Both the position numbers and the translations under genes were made by a program. The notes under the pieces were generated by a model that worked only from the letters and a program-made list of their open reading frames with translations, made no database searches and was not told the DNA's origin. This document shows, piece by piece, positions 55,695 through 64,000 of a DNA stretch of 64,000 nucleotides. The stretch's first letter is position 1; each line of letters opens with the position of its first letter. Origin of the DNA: Amanita rubescens (lineage: Eukaryota; Basidiomycota; Agaricomycetes; Agaricales; Amanitaceae); contig WION01000006.1 in the NCBI GenBank assembly GCA_015039365.1, positions 496,001 to 560,000 of the forward strand. The letters run 5' to 3'.

Positions 55695-58600
55695 GTGTCC
55701 GTCGTCTCCGAAGACGAACAATTATGTATAAATGGTGTAACAGTATCCTCTATATCCAGGAATAAAATCACCATTCCCATTACCAAATGTTCGAATCTGA
55801 AAACCGCTGAAACCAAAGCCCTTATCGACTCAGGCGCGCAAGGAAAATTCGTCGATAGCTCGCTCGTCAATTGGAACGAAATCACTCGCTTAAAGAAACC
55901 CATCCCAGTGCGAAATGTGGACGGAACAAATAACAAGTCTGGAGATATACGGTATAAAATCCAGATAAGCTATAACATCGAAGACAACCGGTTTAAAGAC
56001 TGGTTTTATGTCACACGACTAGGCGATCAACGACTGATACTAGGATTACCTTGGCTCCGAGAAATCAACCCCAGAATAGATTGGTCTGAAGGAACAGCTA
56101 GATTCCCCGACGGAAGGAAGATCAATCTGGAAGAAGAAACTACGTTTGATTACGACGAAGAAACCGAAATGTATCTTCGGTATATCCAAAAAGAAGAAGA
56201 ATTGAACGCAGATGAGGATGAAGATCTCGAGACTGATCACCTTTGGATCCAAGCGAAAACATCAGCGTCTCAAGCGCTCGCACATGAACACGAAGATAAA
56301 TCTACGAAAGTAGAATTACCCCCTGAATATGACAAATGGAGAAAAGTTTTTGATAAACAGACGTCAGAACGATTTCCCATCTCACGACAATGGGATCATG
56401 CGATAGATCTGAAAGAAGGGTTTAAACCTAAAGTGGCGAAGAATTATCCGTTATCAATCCACGAGGAACAGCTAATGAATAAATGGGTCGACGAACAGCT
56501 CAAAAAAGGTTATATTCGACCGTCACAATCCCCGCAGGCATCTCCTTTCTTTTACGTTGCAAAGAAAGAAAAAGAAGAGTTGAGACCCTGCCAAGATTAC
56601 CGATACATCAATAGCTGGACGAAACGGAATGCCTATCCCCTTCCTTTAGTATCCGACTTATTATTAAAACTAAGAAAAGCGAAATACTTCTCCAAATTAG
56701 ACCTCCGATGGGGTTACAATAATGTGTGAATAAAGAAAGGCGACGAATGGAAAGCCGCATTCACGACGAATCGTGGTCTCTTCGAGCCTACCGTAATGCT
56801 CTTTGGATTATGCAATTCACCATCGACATTTCAAACGATGATGAACGAATACTTCCGTGATATGATAGCTGAAGGATGGCTAGTCGTCTACATTGACGAC
56901 ATGTTGATATATGGAGCGAACAAGGAAGAAACGAGAGAGCGCACTAAGCAAGTCTTGCAACGGCTGAAAGAAAACGATCTGTTCCTGAAACTGGAAAAAT
57001 GTAAATTCGTCGCCAAGGAAGTCGAATTCCTTGGGATGATCGTCAAAGAAGGAAAGATCATGATGGACCCCGTAAAACTCGCTGGAATCAGCAAATGGCC
57101 TGAACCGAAAACTGTTAAACAAATACAGTCATTTCTAGGGTTCGCAAATTTTTACAGGAAATTTATAGGAAACTACGCCGAAATAGTGGCTCCGCTCACG
57201 GAACTTACAAAGAAAACAGTTCCCTTCCGATGGGATGCAGAGTGTCAAAAAGCATTTGACACATTAAAGGAGAAATTCCTAGAAGAACCGGTTCTAGTTA
57301 TGCCAGATCCGACGAAACCGTTTTTGTTAGAGACCGATGCGTCAAACTGGGCGGTAGGAGCCGTCCTGAAACAACGGGGATCTGATGGAGAACTGCACCC
57401 ATGCAGATTTATCAGTCATCGGTTAAGCGATACCGAACAAAGATATCAAGTATACGATCGCGAGTTATTAGCAATAAAGAAAGCGTTTGAAACCTGGAGA
57501 CACCTTCTAAAAGGAGGCCCACACACGATTATGATCCACTGTGATCATAAGAATTTATCATATTACAAACATCCGCAAAAAATGACCGCTAGACAGTCAC
57601 GTTGGTGGCAAGAAATCACGGAGTTTGATATCAAGTTAGAACACGTCCCTGGATCAAAACTTATTCAGGCAGACGCTTTATCGAGATGCCCTGACCATAT
57701 TAACGAAGAAGAGGCAAAAGCAAAAGAAATTCCGCAAACCACAGTGATCACTGATGACATGGTTATCGCCGCGATCAATGTATCTTGGGCAGATAAAATC
57801 ACTGAATTATTGCCACAAGACAAATTCGCTAAAGTTGTAATCGATGGTCTTAAACACGGAAAACTACCCCTTCGATCAAAGTTTAATGACTGGAAGAACG
57901 ACAACAACATCATTCGTTATCAAGGACGCGTTTATGTTCCTCAAAACGAAGAATTACGAAACGAAATAATCAAATCACATCACGACCCCGTAGTTATGGG
58001 TCACCCTGGATGATTAAAGACACTAGAGCTTATCCGCCGTGACTATTATTGGCCTGGAATGACAACGACCGTATCTAAATGGGTCGAAGGCTGCCATGCC
58101 TTATGTCAACAAATGAAGGTTAATACACACCCGATCACACCGGGTTTGATGCCTATTAAATCCCACGCCACACGCCCATTCGAACAAGTCTCAATGGACT
58201 TCATCACAGATCTGCCCATTATCGACGGTTTTGATTCTGTTTTGACCGTGGTTGATCAAGGCTTAACAAAGGGCGTAATATTCATACCATGCAAAAAATC
58301 TTTTACCGCTATGGATACCGCCAATTCTTACATTAACGACATTTACAAACGTTACGGGTTACCGACAACACTCATCTCCGATAGAGGACCACAATTTACC
58401 TCCAAAGTTTTCGAAGAAATCTGCAAAATCTTCGGAATTGATCATAGAAAGTCAACCGCCTTTCATCCGCAAACTGACGGAGAATCGGAACGACTCAATC
58501 AAGAGCTAGAAACTTACCTCTGGTTATACTGCGTCGATCATCCAAAACAGTGGAAAGATCATCTGCCATTAGCAGAATTCACGCACAATCAACGGATACA

Positions 58601-59267
58601 TCAATCTACCAAGATGACGCCGTTTGAAATCATGTTTGGAATAGAGCCTGTGGCTATCCCCACAGCATTCCCGCGAATCAACGTACCCGTCGCTGAAGAC
58701 CGCTTCAAGGTCTTAACACAAATACGAGACGAAGCTCTCGCCACACACAAATTAGCTAGACAGCTAATGACTCAACGAGTCAAAGGGAAATCTCCCACAT
58801 TCAAAGAAGGAGATTTGGTATGGCTAGACTCACGAAACCTGAAAACAGGACAAATAAGAAAATTCTCACCCAGACGAGAAGGACCGTTCAAGATCGAAAA
58901 GATCTTAGGACCTGTCACCACTAAACTTGAACTTCCCTCAAGATGGAAGATTCACCCCGTTTTTCATGTTTCACTCCTTACTCCTTATCATGAAAACGAA
59001 ACACATGGTCCAAACTTTACTAGACCAACCCCAGACCTTATAGATAACAAAGAAGAATACGAAATTGAGACAATTGTCTCGCACCGAAGAAAAGGAAACC
59101 AATGGCAATTTTTAGTCAAATGGAAAGGTTATCCGACATCTGACAATTCATGGGAAACCGAGGAAAACCTAGAACACTCCGAGGAGACCTTAAACGAATA
59201 TAAGGAACAACATGGAATCACAGCAATTATCCCCACTACTCATAAACCACGAAAACGCCGTTCTTGA
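55695..59267 (+). pseudogene. Gypsy B pol, two in-frame TGAs
   Basis: Protease (ALIDSGAQGKFVDSS), RT (QASPFFYVAKKEKEELRPC, LDLRWGYNNV, catalytic YIDDMLIYG), RNase H (LETDASNWAVGAVL, DRELLAIKKAF, CDHKNLSYY), integrase (GHPG-LKTLELIRRDYYW, SMDFITDLP, SDRGPQFTS, PQTDGESERLN) and chromodomain (WQFLVKWKGYPTSDNSWE). TGAs at 56727 (NNV-R-IK) and 58011 (GHPG-R-LK) replace usual Arg residues. The zinc domain reads CHALC (CX3C) where related proteins have CX2C, which might impair it. pol is in a different frame from gag. Its end overlaps the ORF3 start by 56 nt. Confidence 0.94.
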
Positions 59268-61419
59268 AACCATGTCCTCCCCCATTAACAACCTGTCCGC
59301 CGCTGCTACTCCAGCCGCTTCAACGGTCGTTGAGGAAACCGTCCCTCCGACCCCTTCTAGAGAGGAATCGCCTGCACCATTGCCAATTCCTCCTCCCAAC
59401 CGTATGTTACATTATACATCCATCGGTACAGAATGGTTCCCTATGATTCCTTCTGACGAGGAATTCATACCCCGAAATGAAGACTCCTTATCTTCTGATT
59501 CGCCCTATACCTTTCCATCATCGAACACTTCTACGATAGAAGAACTAATGCGAAACATCACAGATATGGGGAACGATATTCTCCCTGATACCCCTGTACC
59601 GCCTGAAATGCAGGAAATGGTAGCTCAAGTATTCGCCACCAGAGACCAAATGGTCATCACCTACGCATGCGGACCACGTCCTGACACCACCCCTGAGGAT
59701 ATCCGGATCATGCGAGAAGGACTGATCATGTTCAATGCCACCGCCTTTACCCTAGGAGTTCCTCCTATCGATGAAGAACTCGTCAACAACTACCTCGAAA
59801 GAGCAAGAACCATAGCTGCCACCAATGCCGCAACCGTTGCTGCCATCTCTGCCGCCGCCAATGCTGTTGCCGCCGAAATTGACACCGTCACTATCGCTGT
59901 CACTGCCGAAGATGAGATCAACGAAAGACTTGTCAACCCCATCTCGATCCCTATTGTCTTCCCAGAAGATACCCCGTCGCCAAGACCTCTTTATACCCCA
60001 TTAGATTTAATGAGGGAAACCCATGCTCGATCTATGAGCCCAGTACCCAGACTCCCTGCCGAAGGACCTATTCCTAGGTTCTTATTTCAGCATGCTTCTG
60101 TCAGCGACGACAATTTCAATGTACCCGCACCTGACATTCCCGCTATAAACGTCATCTTGACACACTACGCCATCCCTTCCTTCATCGATCCAATTATTCG
60201 ACGAGCCTTTTATCGAATCTGGATGTTGTTCACGTCCTGGACCTTTGCCAATAACTATCTGTTCATCTTGAATAGATATGTTCGCCCTGATCTGATGGCC
60301 CTCGTTAACGTCATCATTAATCTCACCCGCCGGTTCCGAGAACCGCAACGCAACCGCTGGATCACCCTGATGATCTGGAACAATATTCATTGGTTTTGTG
60401 ACTTACGAGGAGACGTATACCTCGAAGAAGCAACCCATCTTACCACTGCTGGGCATCGTCACCATTTCATTCAACCAACACGACAACCCACTTTAGACAC
60501 TGGCATGGCCTGGATGCACGGACGCCCTGTATTTCCCCGCACTCCTGTCAGTGCTACATTCGAACGTATTTGAACCCTTAGCGACCGTCTCAACCCAATG
60601 ATGACCCCTGATGGTTGGGATGTAACTATACTACGACAACTGCAAACGACGATTAACAATCTCGTATGGAGGCACGATCGTAACCCCAACAGACCTAATG
60701 CCAGTAATGAATACCAAGACGCCGCCATCATCACACTTCAAACAGGACATACAATTGAAGGACGCGATGTCCCTATCCTTGAAAATCCAACACATCGCAC
60801 TATCTTTCACCTGCACAGACCTGACCCCTCAGCTGAACGATTAGTATCATTTGAACCGAATAACTTAGCCTTCGAAGGAGAAGATATCCCTGGAACTCAA
60901 GGCTGTTACATGTGCGGAGCCCCACATCACACTACCAAGCACCATCCACGACAAGAAATACGCCGAGGGCCGACACATGAGGAAACCCCCCCTCCCACTT
61001 ATCCAGACGCTATAACACAATCATTGCGGCCCACGCCGTTTGAACAAATCCCTGAACAACAAATTTCTACTGCTTCACCCGCTACTACTATTGATTCTGC
61101 CCAACTCGAACAAGGCGAACCTTCCCCGCTTATTGAAAGAAGACGACGAGGAACAAATACTCGCCCTCCGGGCAACCGCTTCACCACTACTACCACCGGA
61201 CCCCCACCGTCACGACGAAACCTTGGAAATCGCTGAGGCCAATCGACACGAGGACAGTCATGTCCTGTCGCCACTATGACCGCCTCCAATACACGAGAAG
61301 AACGACCGACTCTTCAAGAACGTCTTACCGATAACCACCGCAGCCGCCGTCATCCTTGGCAAGAAAATGAAGACTCTTACGCCTATGACAGCGACGCCGA
61401 ACACAATCGTGATACGTAG
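59212..61419 (+). pseudogene. Gypsy B ORF3: post-pol protein with CX2CX3HX4H knuckle
   Basis: About 735 codons from MESQQLSPLLINHENAV, overlapping the pol end in another frame, with TGA at 60571-60573 and 61234-61236, ending at TAG 61417-61419. Domains: a Pro/Thr/Ser-rich N-terminus, an Ala/Thr-rich helix (about residues 200-240), a Trp/aromatic-rich middle (IRRAFYRIWMLFTSW to MIWNNIHWFCDL), the knuckle CYMCGAPHHTTKH (CX2CX3HX4H), a Pro/Arg/Thr-rich basic region and an acidic Tyr tail ending AEHNRDT. Gypsy C ORF3 has the same order and a matching tail (AMHNINT). The family is unknown to me. Confidence 0.72.
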
Positions 61420-61476
61420 TCACAAATTATTTCAATATTTGGTGAATATTGGACTTCGTATGTAGGAGAAGGGCTA

Positions 61477-61882
61477 TGTTACAAACGTATGTCATGGCCT
61501 ATCCTTTTTATCTTATCACTTCCATTATCTCTCCTACGTCACTGTTTGCATATGCGTTCCTTCTGGAACATTCATCGTTTATCATATGCTATTCCGTTTA
61601 TCACATGCATGTCGATTATCACATGTAAACCGTTTCATTATCACATGCATTCTTACTTACTATATTTGCGTATATACCTTGTACTATATAAACTACACAA
61701 ATATACAACTAGACCTCAGTCTAGTTTTAACAGTCAAAATCTGTCTCATTATCATCTAAGCTCCCTTGAGGACTTATCCGATAACACTCTTATTCTTTGA
61801 ACGTTCTTAAGTACTGGAATTCCCTTGAGGAACCTACGGTACCTGATAAGCTTGACTTATCAGTGAACGAACAAACGTAACA
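61477..61882 (+). repeat. Gypsy B 3' LTR
   Basis: 406 bp; lacks a 21 bp repeat unit and AAT found in the 5' LTR. GGAGAAGGGCTA before it is the likely polypurine tract. Confidence 0.95.
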
Positions 61883-62590
61883 ATATCTTGCATTAGGAAC
61901 TAGACCAGATATTACTTATCAAGTAATATTAATGTCTCAGTTTTGTGCAAACCCTAGTGATGTTCATATTCATATGGCTCTTTATATAATATGCCATGTC
62001 AATACAACTGATAAAGCTAAAATAGTTTTTAATGGCACCACTAAAATAGGATTTATAGCCTTTGCTGATGCAGACTGGGCAGCAGATAAAACATCAAGAA
62101 AATCTGTTACTGGATATGTTATGCTATTAGCAGGAGGAGCTATATCCTGGGTTTCACAAAAACAGAAGACAGTCGCTCTTTCTTCTACCGAAGCTGAATA
62201 TATGTGTATGTCTGATTGTTCACATCAGATTGTTTGGATTGAATCATTAATGAAAGAATTTTCATTTGATATCAAAACCATTAATCTTTGTTGTGACAAT
62301 CAAGGAGCTATGTTTCTTGCATCAAATCCAGCTCAAGAACATAGAAGTAAACATATAGATATATGCTATCATTACATTAGAGAATGTGTTGAGAATAACA
62401 AAATTAGACTCACATACATTCCTACTAATGAACAGATAGAGATATCATGACAAAAAATTTATGTTATGATAAAATTGTTCAGTTCAGACAAAGAATGGGA
62501 ATTATATTTGATGATTCTCAAATATTCCTAAATAGACATAAAAATAATATGTCACAAGTTGATAAAATTTGGCTTGAAGAATTTCACTAA
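61883..62590 (+). pseudogene. Copia RNase H and C-terminus
   Basis: Continues RT as LALGTRPDITYQ, then FADADWAADKTSRKSVTGY (catalytic Asp), ALSSTEAEYM (catalytic Glu), CDNQGAMFLASNP (catalytic Asp) and HRSKHIDICYHYIRE, the standard copia RNase H. A TGA at 62448-62450 precedes QKIYVMIKLFSSDKEWEL. No other damage is seen in this part. Confidence 0.9.
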
Positions 62591-62739
62591 TCCAAGGCTG
62601 ATGATCATTATGACAGAATGCTTCAATGCATTCATGATACTGATGCTACCAACTATTTTCAAGAACTTGTGAAATATTATGAAGAAGAATTAAAAAGATT
62701 AAAGAAGCAGCATTAGTACCTATGTACTTAGCAAAGGGG

Positions 62740-62876
62740 TGTGATGAAAATACATAAAACTATATATTATAATAATAATATATTGTACATATTTTCTTAT
62801 CTTATCTTATCTTATCTTATCTATCTCCTTTAGTATAGATTAATCATTAAGTAGTTCTAAATACACTTGCATCATA
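62740..62876 (+). repeat. Copia 3' LTR, shared part
   Basis: Starts TGTGATGAAAATACATAAAAC after the polypurine tract GCAAAGGGG and matches 16786 on through CTCCTTTAGTATAGATTAA. A TCTTATCTTATC microsatellite lies inside. It diverges from the 5' copy after AAATACACT; the true end is uncertain. Confidence 0.7.
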
Positions 62877-62916
62877 GTTACTACATATGATTCCTTATGA
62901 ATCATATATCAGCAAT

Positions 62917-63249
62917 CTGTCAAGAATGAACTCTATAATATCTGTCATATAGCAATATATCAGATATGACAGAACTCTATAATTTCTGTCAATCATTATG
63001 ACGAATAAGAGCATCATATGATACATAATGACTCACATATAAGTCATATGATGAGTCAATATGACGATAGCTGTGTAATACATACACACCTTATCACCAA
63101 TAGGATAAGGTCCATAGATAGCATAGTTTACACATATTTGTATCTTGGACAATATAAAAGGAGGGACAATTTGTCGTTCCCTCCTAACTTCTTACTCTCA
63201 TCTACTGTCTTACATATAGTTGAGCCTCAGCTCCTATAAAGCCCTACAA
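62917..63249 (+). repeat. Possible solo LTR
   Basis: TGTCAAGAATG... to ...CCCTACAACA has TG...CA ends, an AATATAAAAGG TATA box near 63149 and a pyrimidine-rich leader. It could instead be the remainder of the copia 3' LTR. No flanking duplication or second copy is seen. Confidence 0.3.
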
Positions 63250-63525
63250 CACTCATCTCCACCTTCTTAGTAAGTCGGTTCCTTACTCAGTATCATGGCA
63301 CTGCGCTGCTGCATTGGACTCTATGATGAGTAGAGGATTTCCAACTTCATCAATATGAAGTGTACACAGTGTGTACCTAGGTTAATGCAAATTATAGAAT
63401 GTGCAATGTTCACAATGGATCACAACGGATCATGGCAATTCACGATGGTTGGCCATTACATGTAGATTTTGTCTGATACAGACCATCATACACCAAGGCT
63501 GACTCTCTTCTGTGCAGCACATACT
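63250..63525. other. Spacer, nothing recognised
   Basis: Short AT-balanced sequence without gene or element ends. GGATCACAAC GGATCATGGC-type near-repeats occur at 63417-63436. Confidence 0.35.
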
Positions 63526-63645
63526 CATCCCCACCTTTCCCATCCCCACCTTTCCCATCCCCACCTTTCCCATCCCCACCTTTCCCATCCCCACCTTTCC
63601 CATCCCCACCTTTCCCATCCCCACCTTTCCCATCCCCACCTTTCC
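63526..63645 (+). repeat. 15 bp minisatellite, eight perfect units
   Basis: CATCCCCACCTTTCC repeated eight times without a mismatch, then a partial unit. Frames across it only translate the repeat (HPHLS). Confidence 0.95.
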
Positions 63646-63659
63646 CATCCATGCCTTTT

Positions 63660-63820
63660 TTTAGCAAGCCAGACAGGGCTGCATGATCATCAATGTTTAG
63701 GGGGAAAAAACTCTTCTCATGCTGTTACCACCTTCACCAGAAAGGACATCCCCAAAACATCTAACAACCCAACATCCCCACAAGGATGCCAATGACAAGG
63801 GCAGTCCCAAAACTCATATA
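63660..63820 (+). mobile_element. LINE 5' fragment
   Basis: CTGTTACCACCTTCACC...CATCTAACAACCC...AAGGATGCCAATGACAAGGGC parallels the 5' UTR and ORF1 start of the LINE at 51296 (CTGTTACCACCACC...AAAGGGATGCCCCAGGATAAGGGC). It is cut off by an LTR at 63821. Confidence 0.5.
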
Positions 63821-64000
63821 TGTTACGAACTCGTTAATCTCAACCTAAGTTGCAACGGCAACTCTAGTCACGATTACAAGTCTTAAGTCAAACGTTAAGA
63901 TTATAAGTTTAATACTAAGTCAAGACGTTGACTTAGGATCTGAGGACGATTGTGGTAGATGAGTTAAGAGTACAGTTATATTGCCAGACGACAATAAACA
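63821..64000 (-). repeat. Gypsy C-type LTR, truncated by the window end
   Basis: Begins TGTTACGAACTCGTTAATC and follows the gypsy C LTR with about ten or more differences, including some that are not CpG. It is a separate, older insertion. Its orientation follows gypsy C; the rest lies outside the window. Confidence 0.85.

Larger units (their letters stand above)
53405..61882 (+). mobile_element. Gypsy B: near-intact chromovirus with third ORF
   Basis: LTRs 430 and 406 bp, duplication ATATC at 53400-53404 and 61883-61887; removing it restores copia LLYLALGTRPDI. LTR differences are eight CpG transitions plus a 21 bp (ATTATCACATGCA repeat) and a 3 bp indel. gag has two TGAs, pol two, ORF3 two; otherwise all domains are present, making this the most complete autonomous-type element in the window. 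Confidence 0.95.
16786..62876 (+). mobile_element. Ty1/copia element, exploded by nested insertions
   Basis: LTR sequence starting TGTGATGAAAATA occurs at 16786 and 62740, and between them copia coding parts lie in the correct order: integrase (16975-17660), linker, RT start (to 18379), RT rest (52801-53404) and RNase H (61883-62590). The RT is cut by a hAT element with 8 bp duplications TGATGGGT, and the GSLLYLALGTRPD region is cut by gypsy B with 5 bp duplications ATATC. gag, protease and the integrase N-terminus are deleted, with the LTR followed almost at once by the integrase core. An internal RT deletion removes about 80 residues before the YVDD box. I found no clear duplication at the outer ends. 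Confidence 0.88.

Noticed and set aside
8873..61236. Genetic code change with TGA read as Trp
   Set aside because: TGA falls in place of conserved Arg, not Trp; ordinary TGG Trp codons abound, and LTR data show the same CpG decay.
59212..61419. Envelope-like gene making gypsy B an errantivirus-type element
   Set aside because: No signal peptide, no clear transmembrane segment and no cleavage site; the knuckle suggests nucleic acid binding.
63430..63795. GKGGD/GKVGM and HPHLS repeat proteins
   Set aside because: Frames through a perfect 15 bp minisatellite; open by periodicity.

Overview
This 64 kb window looks like a transposon graveyard from a filamentous basidiomycete, most likely an Agaricomycete. 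The grounds are the element families present (DIRS-type tyrosine-recombinase retrotransposons, Ty3/gypsy chromoviruses with chromodomains, hAT transposons, a Tad-like LINE), the short GT...AG introns in a hAT transposase, and strong loss of CpG. I cannot name the species. I see no convincing host housekeeping gene. The only non-element-looking candidate is a partial 2OG-Fe(II) oxygenase-like ORF at the left edge, and even that family is often carried by fungal transposons.

Layout. 1-544: oxygenase-like fragment. 1463-6549 (minus): DIRS-like element with gag, RT-RNase H and tyrosine recombinase, split by a hAT-like MITE at 3804-4679. 7147-14787: DNA element with terminal inverted repeats of about 1 kb; its centre was invaded by gypsy A (8160-13613). 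14788-16785: non-coding, with tandem and direct repeats. 16786-62876: one Ty1/copia element blown apart by nested insertions. Inside it sit a hAT transposon (18388-52800) and gypsy B (53405-61882). Inside the hAT sit gypsy C (18424-28845, minus), a 2.8 kb insertion (29986-32775), gypsy D (34764-51195) and a LINE (51296-52772). Gypsy C holds a minisatellite-bearing DNA element (22508-24782). Gypsy D holds a solo LTR (36902-37267), a GGACCGG-rich insertion (about 37943-38944), two oppositely oriented gag-only LTR elements called F (39773-42398 and 44126-46751), and a 278 bp hairpin MITE (47665-47942). The right end has a minisatellite, a LINE 5' fragment and another gypsy C LTR cut by the window edge.

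Most junctions are proven by target-site duplications together with restoration of the interrupted reading frame: the TSDs are CTGAC, TGATGGGT, CATAC (twice), ATATG, ATATC, TGTGGGAT, CCGC, TA and TT.

Three themes stand out. (1) Decay is almost wholly CpG-type. By hand alignment about 31 of 34 LTR-pair substitutions are CpG transitions, and nearly all in-frame stops are TGA where a conserved Arg (CGA) is expected. (2) Gypsies A, B and C have a Tf1/sushi-like self-primer: a 12-13 nt sequence 32-33 nt downstream of the LTR TATA box is perfectly complementary to the sequence next to the 5' LTR. (3) Gypsies B and C share an extra third ORF after pol, with a CX2CX3HX4H knuckle and an acidic HNxxT tail, plus a shared gag N-terminal domain; gypsy D carries a different long post-pol ORF.
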